A DNA stretch of 64,000 nt from an uncultured Oscillospiraceae bacterium (GTDB lineage: Bacteria; Bacillota; Clostridia; Oscillospirales; Oscillospiraceae), in the NCBI GenBank assembly GCA_910577525.1, contig CAJTLI010000002.1, positions 1 through 64,000 of the forward strand, read 5' to 3'. The notes beneath the pieces were generated by a model that saw nothing but the letters and a program-made list of their open reading frames with translations, did not search any database and was not told the origin of the DNA. How positions within the stretch are numbered: the stretch's first letter is position 1; every line of letters starts with the position of its first letter. Positions 50,223-58,149 of this stretch are shown in pieces. The position numbers were made by a program, and so were the translations under genes.

Positions 50223-51035
50223 ATGGCAATTCGGCAAATTTGCACCGTGGTGGAGATGACTCAGCTGGACGCCGTCACCTGGTGGATGGTGCTGGAGGCC
50301 GGCAAGCTGGTGGAACAGCACGGCCTGCGGGGCGGACAGTTTTTACATATCAAATGCGGAGACGGTCAGCTTCTCCGCCGCCCCATCTCCGTGGCCATCA
50401 CCCAGTGGGACGACCCGGAGGACCTCGCCACCCTGATTTTCGAGGTGCGGGGCGAGGGCACCCGCTGGCTGTCCCAGCGCAAAGTGGGAGACAAGCTGGA
50501 TGTGCTGGGCCCTCTGGGCAACGGCTTTTACGTGCCTGAGATAGAAGAAGACTACGCGGAAGTAGAAGAACGCCATTATCTTCTGGTGGGCGGCGGCATC
50601 GGCGTCCCGCCCCTCATCATGTACGGCTGGTCGCTGCCCTGGCCCCGGACGGCGGTGCTGGGTTTCCGCACCAAAGAAAAAGCGTTCCCCAACCTGGTCA
50701 ACCGGTTTGAGGAGGCATGTGAGAAGACATATCTCTGCACTGACGACGGTTCCCTGGGCCGTCACGGCTTTGTGGACGGACAGGTGCGGGAAATCCTTGC
50801 AAAGGATAATTCCTTTACAGATATTTTGGCCTGCGGACCCAAACCCATGCTGAAAAGCGTGGCGGCGGCAGCGGCTCAGTTCGGCATCCCCTGCCAGGTG
50901 TCCATGGAGGAGCGGATGGCCTGCGGCGTCGGGGCCTGCCTGTGCTGCGCCATTCAGATGAAGGACGGCACCATAAAGCACGTCTGCAAGGATGGCCCGG
51001 TGTTTAATGCGGAGGAGGTGGACTGGGATGCGTGA
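50223..51035 (+). CDS. pyrK: dihydroorotate dehydrogenase electron-transfer subunit
   Basis: 270 residues: an FAD domain with RRPISVAI, an NAD domain with LLVGGGIGVPPLIMYGW, and a C-terminal 2Fe-2S site in ERMACGVGACLCCAIQ plus HVCKDG. It couples PyrD type 1B to NAD. ATG at 50223 follows AGGAG. Its last eight bases overlap the pyrD start. Confidence 0.95.
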   Translation: MAIRQICTVVEMTQLDAVTWWMVLEAGKLVEQHGLRGGQFLHIKCGDGQLLRRPISVAITQWDDPEDLATLIFEVRGEGTRWLSQRKVGDKLDVLGPLGNGFYVPEIEEDYAEVEERHYLLVGGGIGVPPLIMYGWSLPWPRTAVLGFRTKEKAFPNLVNRFEEACEKTYLCTDDGSLGRHGFVDGQVREILAKDNSFTDILACGPKPMLKSVAAAAAQFGIPCQVSMEERMACGVGACLCCAIQMKDGTIKHVCKDGPVFNAEEVDWDA

Positions 51036-52044
51036 GAAGCAATTTTTTCCGCCCGATCCCACTATTGGCCAGGCCGGGAACGGCTGCGCACCTGAAAAGG
51101 TCTTCCCCGCCCTGGAAAAGCCGGACATCTCCCACATTGACCAGTCGGTAGAGCTGGCGGGCGTTACCCTCAAAAATCCGGTGGTGGCGGCCTCAGGCAC
51201 CTTCGGCTTCGGCCGGGAATATGGCCAGTTTTTTGACCTGTCTGAGCTGGGAGCTATTTGCTGTAAAGGCTTAACACTTTATCCCAGGGAGGGCAATCCT
51301 CCGCCTCGGATTGCCGAGACCCCCATGGGGATGCTCAACTCCGTGGGTCTGCAAAACCCCGGCGTGGACGCGTTCATCGCGGATGAACTGCCCTTCCTGC
51401 GGCGGAACGACGTAAAGGTCATCGCCAACATCTCCGGAAACACCCCGGAGGAGTACGGCGTGATGTGCGAAAAGCTGTCGGCAGCCGGGGTGGACATGAT
51501 TGAGGTCAACATCTCCTGCCCCAACGTGAAGGCCGGAGGGCTGGCCTACGGCACCCGGCCCGAGCTGGCCGCCGAGGTCACGACGCTGGCAAAGAGCCAC
51601 GCCGCCGTTCCGGTGATGGTGAAGCTCTCCCCCAACGTCACTGATATTACCGAGATCGCCCGGGCCGTGGCGGACGCCGGAGCCGACGCCCTGTCCCTCA
51701 TCAACACCCTGCGGGGAATGCGCATCGACGTGAACACCCGCCGTCCCATTCTGAAAATGAATACCGGGGGGCTGTCCGGCCCCGCCGTCCTCCCCGTGGC
51801 CGTGCGCATGGTGTGGGAGGTATCAAACGCCGTGGACCTGCCCATTTTGGGCATGGGCGGCGTGTCCAAAGCCGGGGACGCCGCCCAGCTCATGCTGGCG
51901 GGAGCTTCCGCCGTGGCGGTGGGCACCGCCCTGTTCGCCGACCCTTACGCTCCGCTGAAGGTGCGGGACGGATTGGCGGAGATCGCCGTCAAACAGGGCC
52001 TGTCCGCCGTCCGGGAACTCACCGGCGGCGTGCGGCCCTGGTAA
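51028..52044 (+). CDS. pyrD: dihydroorotate dehydrogenase B catalytic subunit
   Basis: 338 residues, class 1B. FMN-barrel motifs: NPVVAASGTFGFGREYGQFF, MLNSVGLQNPGVDAFI, EVNISCPNVKAGGLAYG with the catalytic Cys, KLSPNVTDI, and GMGGVSKAGDAAQLMLAGAS. It oxidises dihydroorotate to orotate and passes electrons to PyrK. The ATG at 51028 overlaps pyrK and has GGAGGAGG upstream inside it. About 30 residues precede the conserved core, longer than usual for PyrD; an internal start would need no better ribosome site. Confidence 0.95.
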   Translation: MREKQFFPPDPTIGQAGNGCAPEKVFPALEKPDISHIDQSVELAGVTLKNPVVAASGTFGFGREYGQFFDLSELGAICCKGLTLYPREGNPPPRIAETPMGMLNSVGLQNPGVDAFIADELPFLRRNDVKVIANISGNTPEEYGVMCEKLSAAGVDMIEVNISCPNVKAGGLAYGTRPELAAEVTTLAKSHAAVPVMVKLSPNVTDITEIARAVADAGADALSLINTLRGMRIDVNTRRPILKMNTGGLSGPAVLPVAVRMVWEVSNAVDLPILGMGGVSKAGDAAQLMLAGASAVAVGTALFADPYAPLKVRDGLAEIAVKQGLSAVRELTGGVRPW

Positions 52045-52064
52045 CACAGAAAGAAGGTATCCCA

Positions 52065-53213
52065 ATGACCACCATATACCTCATCCGCCACGGCCAGGCG
52101 GAGGGCAATCTCTACCGCCGCTGTCACAGCTGGCACAATGGCTTGCTCACTCTCAAGGGCCGGGAGCAGGTCAAGGCCCTGGAAAAACGGTTTGAGGACG
52201 TCCGTTTTGATGCCGTGTACTCCAGCGACCTCTACCGGGCCATGTCCACCGCCGGGGCCATCTACCGCCCCCGGGGCCTCACCCTGCATGTAGACCCCAA
52301 CCTGCGGGAGATCGGCGCGGGTGTCTGGGAGGACGTGCCCTGGGGGCAGCTTCTCCACGACCACCGGGACAGCCTCACCGACTTTTTGACCTGCAACCCC
52401 GGCTGGCAGGTGGAGGGCAGCGAGACCTTTCCCGCCGTCCGGCAGAGAATGGACCAGGCTATCCGCCGCATCGCCGCCGCCCATCCGGGCCAGACGGTGG
52501 CGGTGACTTCCCACGGCTGCGCCATCAAGTGCGGCCTGTCCGTCTGGCTGGGACTGAATCCGGAGGATATGGACCAAATTCCTCTGTCCAACAACACCGG
52601 CGTTGCCAAACTGGAGGTGGAAAACGGCCAGGTCAACGTCGTCTATTACAACGACGACAGCCACCTGAAAAACGCCTCCCCTCTGCCCAAGGCCAGCACC
52701 GCTTATGGAATCCCCGGCATGGAGCGCAACGCCCTGCGGTTCCGTCCTCTGCTTCTGCCCGAGGAGCGGGAGACGTACTTAGCTGCCAGGAAAGACGGCT
52801 GGCAGGCCAGCCACGGCACCATGGACGGCTTTAACGGGGAAAAATTCCTGGAAGCGGCAGAGCAAAACAGCGCTCAAAATGAGAACTGCGTCCTGCTGGC
52901 CCTGCTGGGCGACACTCCTGTGGGCGTTCTCCAGATGGACTGGGAGCAGGACGCCCAGGATCAGGCGGGCCGGGTTCCCTTCTTCTACATGGCTCCTGAG
53001 TTCCGCTCCAAGGGGTTGGGCGTCCAGCTTTTGGGGCATGCGGTGTGCACCTACCGGGCCATGGGACGGCAGGTGCTGCGGCTGCGGTGCGCGCCGGAAA
53101 ATGACCGGGCCAAGCGGTTTTATACCTCCCACGGCTTTTACAAGGTGGGCGAAGAGCCCGGCGGCATAGGCCATCTGGACACCATGGAGAAATACATCGG
53201 TCTGGAGCTTTGA
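52065..53213 (+). CDS. histidine phosphatase-GNAT acetyltransferase fusion protein
   Basis: 382 residues with two enzyme domains. Residues 1-205 are a phosphoglycerate-mutase-like histidine phosphatase: IYLIRHGQAEGN with nucleophile His9, SSDLYRAMSTA, and the second catalytic His in VTSHGCAIKCGLS. Residues 235-382 are a GNAT acetyltransferase: VLLALLGDTPVGVLQMDW, then YMAPEFRSKGLGVQLLGHAV (acetyl-CoA site) and NDRAKRFYTSHGFYKVGEE. The reading frame is continuous through the linker, so this is a real fusion. It follows pyrD by 20 bases and may be in the same operon. Substrates are unknown. Confidence 0.85.
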   Translation: MTTIYLIRHGQAEGNLYRRCHSWHNGLLTLKGREQVKALEKRFEDVRFDAVYSSDLYRAMSTAGAIYRPRGLTLHVDPNLREIGAGVWEDVPWGQLLHDHRDSLTDFLTCNPGWQVEGSETFPAVRQRMDQAIRRIAAAHPGQTVAVTSHGCAIKCGLSVWLGLNPEDMDQIPLSNNTGVAKLEVENGQVNVVYYNDDSHLKNASPLPKASTAYGIPGMERNALRFRPLLLPEERETYLAARKDGWQASHGTMDGFNGEKFLEAAEQNSAQNENCVLLALLGDTPVGVLQMDWEQDAQDQAGRVPFFYMAPEFRSKGLGVQLLGHAVCTYRAMGRQVLRLRCAPENDRAKRFYTSHGFYKVGEEPGGIGHLDTMEKYIGLEL

Positions 53214-53228
53214 CAGGGGGCTGTCCGC

Positions 53229-53627
53229 ATGAAAATCGCGCTGATTTTGGCAGTCATTTTCATCCCGCTGGTGTTGATTCTTTACTATTTCGGCTTTGGT
53301 GTCACCAAAGCGGGCATTTTTATCCTCAACGCCTCCTACAGCCTCCCCACCCGCTGGGAGGGAAAATTTTCAGACGCCGCCGGCTTCATGCGCCGGAATT
53401 TCGTGATTTTTAAACGATATTCCGCCCTGGCCGTAGGAATTGAAACCGCCTCGGGCTCCATTGAGGTCGAGATCATGGCCCCAGACGGCTCCCGCCTCTC
53501 CCCCGTCTCCGGCTCTTACGGACAGGACGCTGGCCTTCTGTTTGACGTGAGCCGCTTGAAACACTGCTCCGTCTCCCTGCGGATGGACCACTTCTCCGGA
53601 AGCTTCCGCATAGCGCTCCAATCTTAA
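53229..53627 (+). CDS. small single-pass membrane protein of unknown function
   Basis: 132 residues. An N-terminal helix (IALILAVIFIPLVLILYYFG, residues 3-22) is followed by a short soluble domain rich in beta-type segments (SALAVGIETASGSIEVEIMA; LLFDVSRLKHCSVSLRMDH). I do not recognise the family. It starts 15 bases after the phosphatase-acetyltransferase gene with GGGGG upstream, so it may be translated from the same message. The hairpin at 53682-53710 could end that message. Confidence 0.65.
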   Translation: MKIALILAVIFIPLVLILYYFGFGVTKAGIFILNASYSLPTRWEGKFSDAAGFMRRNFVIFKRYSALAVGIETASGSIEVEIMAPDGSRLSPVSGSYGQDAGLLFDVSRLKHCSVSLRMDHFSGSFRIALQS

Positions 53628-53681
53628 GACCCTCTGAGTCAGCCGTCCGCGGCGCTTTTCGGGTCTTTTCCGCTCAAAAAT

Positions 53682-53710
53682 CAGGGCGGCTGGAAACTCC
53701 AGCCGCCCTG
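53682..53710. terminator. bidirectional terminator
   Basis: CAGGGCGGCTGGA pairs with TCCAGCCGCCCTG, loop AAC; AAAAA on the left gives a T run for the reverse-strand lipoprotein gene, and TTCCTTT follows on the right. Confidence 0.85.
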
Positions 53711-53715
53711 TTCCT

Positions 53716-54114
53716 TTAACGCATGGCCCGGTCAATGCCATCGGCCACATCGCCAATGGCGTCCCCCGCGCCCCGGGCCAGGTCTCCCGCGGCGTCCCCG
53801 ATGTCGTCAATCAGCCCGCTTCCGCCGGAAGGGCTGCCGCTCCGGGAGGCGTCGTCGGTGCCCCCGGCGCCGCCCCCCTGGGCCGCGTCATCGCCCGCAC
53901 CGTGGTTTATGCCGGTGCCGCTCTGCGCGCCGGCAAAGCCGTGGCTTCCCTGGGCGCTTCCACCCACGCCCTCACTGGCGCGATCACCGCTGTCCGATAC
54001 GCTGCTGCTGGGCTGCTCGGAATCCGTGCCGCCGGGATCACGATTTGCGGAACAGCCCGCCAGCCCCACGGCCATGACACAGGCCATAGAAAGAGCAAAA
54101 AATTTCAGCTTCAT
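53716..54114 (-). CDS. Gly/Ser/Asp-rich lipoprotein of unknown function
   Basis: 132 residues. The N-terminus is a lipoprotein signal with lipobox VGLAGCSAN (lipidated Cys21). After that the protein is low complexity, rich in Gly, Ser, Asp and Ala, and ends in a possibly amphipathic repeat built from GDA/GD units (IDDIGDAAGDLARGAGDAIG). No enzymatic motif. Lipidation would need Lgt, encoded at 33044-34108. It is a single gene with its own terminator, divergent from the TetR-ABC operon. Confidence 0.7.
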   Translation of the reverse strand: MKLKFFALSMACVMAVGLAGCSANRDPGGTDSEQPSSSVSDSGDRASEGVGGSAQGSHGFAGAQSGTGINHGAGDDAAQGGGAGGTDDASRSGSPSGGSGLIDDIGDAAGDLARGAGDAIGDVADGIDRAMR

Positions 54115-54191
54115 CGTTTCTGCCTCCTAACTTTTTCTACATGTCCCCGTGACTCATTATGTACCGGACCGACGAATTCCACCCTGGTATT

Positions 54192-54213
54192 TTTTGCGTT
54201 TTTATGCGCAAAA
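54192..54213. repeat. inverted repeat in the lipoprotein/TetR intergenic region
   Basis: TTTTGCG and CGCAAAA separated by eight bases, between the divergent lipoprotein gene and the TetR operon. Possible protein-binding site; no function assigned. Confidence 0.4.
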
Positions 54214-54269
54214 CTACAAATCAGAATTGCAAAGCCCAAATTCAGACAAAATTTCTTGCCGCCGGGGGG

Positions 54270-54298
54270 TTGACCGATTTGGTCAACGGCAGTATGGT
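54270..54298 (+). promoter_or_regulatory. promoter and probable TetR operator
   Basis: TTGACC (54270-54275), 17 bases, TATGGT (54293-54298). The -35 is also the left half of an inverted repeat, TTGACC-5-GGTCAA (54270-54286), the size and position of a TetR-type operator that would block the promoter. Confidence 0.6.
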
Positions 54299-54320
54299 GG
54301 AGTGGAAAGGAGGACCGGCC

Positions 54321-54941
54321 ATGAATCCAAAATTCTTCAGTCTTCCCCAAGAACGGCAGGACCTCATCCGTAACAGCGCCATGCTGGAATTTGGCGAGGG
54401 GAGCTTCAAAAAGACCTCCGCCGACGCCATCGCCAAGCGGGCCAGCGTATCCAAGGGACTGCTATTCCACTATTTCAAAGACAAACGGGAGCTGTACCTC
54501 TACCTGTTCCAATACGCCATCGACGCCTGTATGGAGGTTTTCCTGTCCTCCTTCCGTTATTTTGACGAGCGGGACTTCTTTCTGGCCCTGGAAAAGGGGC
54601 AGGAGATCAAGATGGGCATGGTGCGGCGGATGCCGGGGATGTTTCGGTTCGTCATGCGGGCTTACTACGAGCGGGACAGCATCCTCACCCCAAAGCTGAG
54701 GAAAAAGCTGGACGACGTGCTGGCCCACTCCACGGACCAGTTCCTCAGCCGGATGGACCTGCACAAATTCAAGGACGGCGTGGACCCCAAAGCGGTGGTG
54801 CGGCTGCTGATGCTGGCCGCCGAGGGGATGCTGGCTGAGACCGGGGCCTGCACCGCCGAGGAGATCGACAAGCTGTTCCAGGAGTACAAAAAATACGCGG
54901 ATATGCTGCGGAAGCATCTCTATAAGGAGGAATACCTATGA
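54321..54941 (+). CDS. TetR/AcrR-family transcriptional regulator
   Basis: 206 residues. The DNA-binding helix-turn-helix is TSADAIAKRASVSKGLLFHY with FKDKRELYLYLF following (about residues 30-65); the C-terminal ligand domain is not recognisable in detail. ATG at 54321 follows GGAAAGGAGGACC. It overlaps the ABC ATPase gene by four bases and has an operator-like palindrome over its own promoter, so it probably autoregulates the exporter operon in response to an exported compound. Confidence 0.88.
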   Translation: MNPKFFSLPQERQDLIRNSAMLEFGEGSFKKTSADAIAKRASVSKGLLFHYFKDKRELYLYLFQYAIDACMEVFLSSFRYFDERDFFLALEKGQEIKMGMVRRMPGMFRFVMRAYYERDSILTPKLRKKLDDVLAHSTDQFLSRMDLHKFKDGVDPKAVVRLLMLAAEGMLAETGACTAEEIDKLFQEYKKYADMLRKHLYKEEYL

Positions 54942-55630
54942 TCCAAATTGACCACCTCACCAAGACCTACGGCAGGGCCCGGGGGGTGACGGACCTGACC
55001 CTTCACGTCCCGGAGGGCGGCTGCTTCGGCTTCATCGGACCCAACGGGGCGGGCAAATCCACCACCATCCGCACCCTGCTGGGCCTCCTCTCCCCCACCG
55101 CCGGGTCGGCCAGGGTGCTGGGGCTGGACTGCGTCCGGGAGCGCAGCGCCATCCTGGCCCAGGTGGGCTACATGCCCTCCGAGGCCATGTTCTACCCGGA
55201 TATGCGGGTGGGACAGGTGATCCGGCTGTCCGCCGACCTGCGCAAGCAGGACTGCCGGGCCCAGGCCGCCGCCCTGTGCGAGGCGCTGGAGCTGGACGCT
55301 CACAAGCGTATCCGGGAGCTGAGCCTGGGCAACCGGAAAAAGGTGTCCATCGTGTGCGCCATGCAGCACCGGCCCCGGCTGTACATCCTGGATGAGCCCA
55401 CCAGCGGCCTGGACCCTCTCATCCAGCGGGCCTTCTGGTCCGAGCTGGAACAGCGCCGTCAGGAGGGGGCCACGGTGTTCCTGTCCTCCCACGTGCTCTA
55501 CGAGGTCCAGCGGCACTGCGACCGGGCCGCCATCATCCGGGAGGGGCGGCTGGTGGTGGAGGGGACCACTCAGGAGCTGGACATCGAGAACAAATTTTTC
55601 GACTACTACGAGGGGAGGGCGGCGCGATGA
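54938..55630 (+). CDS. ABC transporter ATP-binding protein
   Basis: 230 residues. Walker A GPNGAGKSTTIRTLLG, Q-loop in AQVGYMPSEAMFYPDM, a variant signature LSLGNRKKVSIVCAM instead of LSGGQ, Walker B LYILDEPTSGLDP and the H-loop Ser-His in LSSHVLYEV. It drives the ABC-2 permease encoded next (four-base overlap). The LSLGN variant is common in the export subfamily including Nat and antibiotic exporters. Confidence 0.93.
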   Translation: MIQIDHLTKTYGRARGVTDLTLHVPEGGCFGFIGPNGAGKSTTIRTLLGLLSPTAGSARVLGLDCVRERSAILAQVGYMPSEAMFYPDMRVGQVIRLSADLRKQDCRAQAAALCEALELDAHKRIRELSLGNRKKVSIVCAMQHRPRLYILDEPTSGLDPLIQRAFWSELEQRRQEGATVFLSSHVLYEVQRHCDRAAIIREGRLVVEGTTQELDIENKFFDYYEGRAAR

Positions 55631-56412
55631 CCATTTTCCGCAAGGAGCTGCGCACGTGCGCGGTGAGCTTTCTGGTGTGGTCCGCCGTGGTGGGCGGACT
55701 GATGGCGGTGTGCGTGGGACTGTACCCGTCCATGGCGGGGTCCATGGAGGACATGTCCGCCCTATTTGCCGGGATGGGGGATTTTTCCGCCGCCTTTGGG
55801 CTGGACAAGCTGGGATTTGGCACTATTTCGGGTTTTTACGGCACAGAGTGCGGCAATATCCTGGGGCTGGGCGGGGCGTTCTTCGCCGCCCTCACCGCCA
55901 TGGGCCTGTTGGCGGGCGAGGAAGGGGGCCACACGGCGGAATTCCTGCTCGCCCACCCCGTCGGCCGCCTCCAGGTCGCGGGGGAGAAGCTGGCGGCGCT
56001 GGCCGTCCTGGTGGTCGGGCTGAACCTGGTGTGCTTCGCCTGCGGCGCGTGGGGCATCCTGGCCATCGGCGAAGAGGCGGACTGGGGCGATCTGCTGCGC
56101 TATCACGGCGCCCTGCTGCTGATGCAGCTGGAGATCGGCGCTGTGTGCTTCGGGCTGTCCGCCCTGCTCCGCCGGGGCGGACTGGGGCTGGCCATGGGCC
56201 TGACCGCCCTTCTCTATTTCGCGGGACTGCTGGTCAACCTGGACCAGGGGCTGGACTGGCTGCGGTTCGTCACTCCCTATTATTATGCCGACGCCGCCCG
56301 TATCTTCGCCAACGAAGCGCTGGCCGCCCCCATCTTGACGGGCTGCGCTCTGGGTATTTTGGGCGCTGGCTTCGGCCTGTGGCGGTATACGAAAAAGGAC
56401 ATCGCCTCGTAG
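55627..56412 (+). CDS. ABC-2 type transporter permease
   Basis: 261 residues with about six membrane helices (FLVWSAVVGGLMAVCVGLYP; LGGAFFAALTAMGLLAG; LAALAVLVVGLNLVCFACGA; LGLAMGLTALLYFAGLLV; ILTGCALGILGAGFGLW) and the ABC-2 element EEGGHTAEFLLAHPVGR after the second helix. It pairs with the ATPase encoded upstream. Substrate unknown; TetR control suggests a toxic or signalling compound. The gene ends five bases before a terminator. Confidence 0.9.
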   Translation: MTIFRKELRTCAVSFLVWSAVVGGLMAVCVGLYPSMAGSMEDMSALFAGMGDFSAAFGLDKLGFGTISGFYGTECGNILGLGGAFFAALTAMGLLAGEEGGHTAEFLLAHPVGRLQVAGEKLAALAVLVVGLNLVCFACGAWGILAIGEEADWGDLLRYHGALLLMQLEIGAVCFGLSALLRRGGLGLAMGLTALLYFAGLLVNLDQGLDWLRFVTPYYYADAARIFANEALAAPILTGCALGILGAGFGLWRYTKKDIAS

Positions 56413-56416
56413 CGTA

Positions 56417-56452
56417 AAACCAGCCCTTCGGCCGTGCCGGAGGGCTGGTTTT
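56417..56452 (+). terminator. terminator of the TetR-ABC operon
   Basis: AAAACCAGCCCTTCGGCC pairs imperfectly with GGAGGGCTGGTTTT, followed by ATTG. It also forms the first part of the guaB-tail repeat array. Confidence 0.85.
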
Positions 56453-56578
56453 ATTGCAGGCTGACGGTGTCGCTGAGGGCATCCCGCCTATATCAGAATT
56501 TTCCCCCGGCACAGCCCGGGGAGATTCTCAATTCTTGCGGAAGGTTTATGATATCGTTGGGCGCTTCCTGTTCATATC

Positions 56579-56611
56579 AAAAATTCCCCCGGCACAGCCG
56601 GGGGAATTTTT
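56579..56611. terminator. terminator of guaB
   Basis: Perfect 15-base arms (AAAAATTCCCCCGGC and complement) around ACA, four bases after the guaB stop on the reverse strand. A decayed copy lies at 56496-56528. Confidence 0.9.
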
Positions 56612-56615
56612 ATCC

Positions 56616-58091
56616 TCATTGCGGATTGATGGTGTAATTGGGCGCTTCCTTGGTGATATAGATATCGTGGGGATGGGACTCCTTCAGTCCGGCGGCGGTA
56701 ATCTGGGTGAACTGAGCTTTCGTCCGCAGGTCCTCAATGGTGGCACAGCCGCAGTAGCCCATGCCGGAGCGCAAGCCGCCCATCATCTGATAGATGGTCT
56801 CAGACACCGGCCCCTTGTAGGGCACACGGCCCTCTACTCCCTCGGGCACCAGTTTCTTGTTGTCCTGCTGGAAGTAGCGGTCCTTGGAGCCCTTGGCCAT
56901 GGCCCCCAGGGAACCCATGCCCCGATAGACCTTGAACTGCCGGCCCTGATACACCTCGGTCTCACCGGGGGACTCCTCACAGCCCGCCAGCAGGGAACCC
57001 AGCATGACCACATTGCCCCCCGCCGCGATGGCCTTGGCAATGTCGCCGGAGTACTTGATCCCGCCGTCGGCGATGATGGGGATATCATATTCCGCCGCCA
57101 CCTGGGCCGCGTCGAACACAGCGGTGACCTGGGGCACGCCGATGCCCGCCACCACCCGGGTGGTGCAGATGGAGCCGGGGCCGATGCCGATCTTTACGCA
57201 GTCTGCCCCCGCCTCGATGAGGGCACGGGTGCCCTCGGCGGTGGCCACATTGCCCGCCACCAGCTGCACGCTGGGGTACAGGGCCTTAATGCGCATGACG
57301 CACTCCAGGATATTCCGCGAGTGGCCGTGGGCGGAGTCCAGGCACAGCACATCGGCCCCCGCCTCCACCAGGGCGGCCACCCGGTCCAGCACGTCGGGGG
57401 TGACGCCGATGGCCGCGCCCACCAGCAAACGGCCCTGCTCGTCCCGGGCGGAGTTGGGGTAGACCTGGGCCTTCTCGATGTCCTTGATGGTGATGAGACC
57501 CTTCAGGCGGAACTGGTCGTCTACAATGGGCAGCTTCTCAATCTTATATTTGCGGAGGATCTCTCGGGCCTGGTCCAGATTGGTGCCCTCGGGGGCGGTG
57601 ACTAAGTGATCCTTGGTCATCACATTGTCGATGAGCTGGTTCATGTCGGTCTCAAACTTCATGTCCCGGTTGGTGATGATGCCGATGAGCTTGCCGCCGT
57701 CGCAGATGGGAACTCCGGAGATGCGGAACTTGGCCATCAGTTCGTCGGCCTCCGCCAGGGTGTGGCCCGGGCCCAGCCAGAAGGGATCGGTGATGACGCC
57801 GTTCTCGCTGCGCTTCACCATGTCCACCTGCTCCGCCTGCTGGCCGATGGACATGTTCTTATGGATCACACCGATGCCGCCCTCCCGGGCCAGGGCGATG
57901 GCCATCCTGGACTCCGTCACCGTGTCCATAGCCGCGCTCATCACCGGGATGTTCAGCGTGATCCTGCGGGTCAGCCGGGTGTGCAGGTCCACATCCGCCG
58001 GGAGCACATTGCTCTCCGCCGGGATGAGCAGCACATCGTCAAAGGTAAAGCCCCGTTTGCCGAACTTGTCGTTCCAATCCATCTGCGCCAT
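56616..58091 (-). CDS. guaB: IMP dehydrogenase
   Basis: 491 residues. The TIM barrel is interrupted by two CBS domains (about 100-210, GHTLAEADELMAKFRISGVP and DHLVTAPEGTNLDQAREILR). The catalytic Cys309 is in GIGPGSICTTRVVAGIG; the flap segment is YRGMGSLGAMAKGSKDRY. It oxidises IMP to XMP with NAD, committing to GMP synthesis. Transcribed from its own consensus promoter (58121-58149). Its last codons and terminator are duplicated downstream. Confidence 0.97.
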   Translation of the reverse strand: MAQMDWNDKFGKRGFTFDDVLLIPAESNVLPADVDLHTRLTRRITLNIPVMSAAMDTVTESRMAIALAREGGIGVIHKNMSIGQQAEQVDMVKRSENGVITDPFWLGPGHTLAEADELMAKFRISGVPICDGGKLIGIITNRDMKFETDMNQLIDNVMTKDHLVTAPEGTNLDQAREILRKYKIEKLPIVDDQFRLKGLITIKDIEKAQVYPNSARDEQGRLLVGAAIGVTPDVLDRVAALVEAGADVLCLDSAHGHSRNILECVMRIKALYPSVQLVAGNVATAEGTRALIEAGADCVKIGIGPGSICTTRVVAGIGVPQVTAVFDAAQVAAEYDIPIIADGGIKYSGDIAKAIAAGGNVVMLGSLLAGCEESPGETEVYQGRQFKVYRGMGSLGAMAKGSKDRYFQQDNKKLVPEGVEGRVPYKGPVSETIYQMMGGLRSGMGYCGCATIEDLRTKAQFTQITAAGLKESHPHDIYITKEAPNYTINPQ

Positions 58092-58120
58092 AATCCAACC
58101 TCCTATTTATAATTTTTCCT

Positions 58121-58149
58121 ATTTTACGCTTCGCACCCGTCAATGTCAA
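58121..58149 (-). promoter_or_regulatory. promoter of guaB
   Basis: On the reverse strand perfect TTGACA (58144-58149), 17 bases, TAAAAT (58121-58126). The -35 lies across the gluQ stop codon (58146-58148). Leader about 23 bases, so no purine riboswitch. Confidence 0.8.

Larger units (their letters stand above)
56417..56655. repeat. repeated copies of the guaB tail plus terminator
   Basis: Successive units each consist of a hairpin followed by a stretch resembling the end of guaB read backwards. Unit 3 is the genuine guaB end with its terminator (56579-56655). Unit 2 (about 56489-56571) shares TTCCCCCGGCACAGCC and TTGGGCGCTTCCT exactly with unit 3. Unit 1 (56417-56487) is more diverged (ATTGCAGGCTGACGGTGT versus ATTGCGGATTGATGGTGT). 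The translated ends read EAPNYTINPQ, EAPNDIINLPQ and DALSDTVSLQ. Units 2 and 3 are certainly related; unit 1 is probable. Confidence 0.75.
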
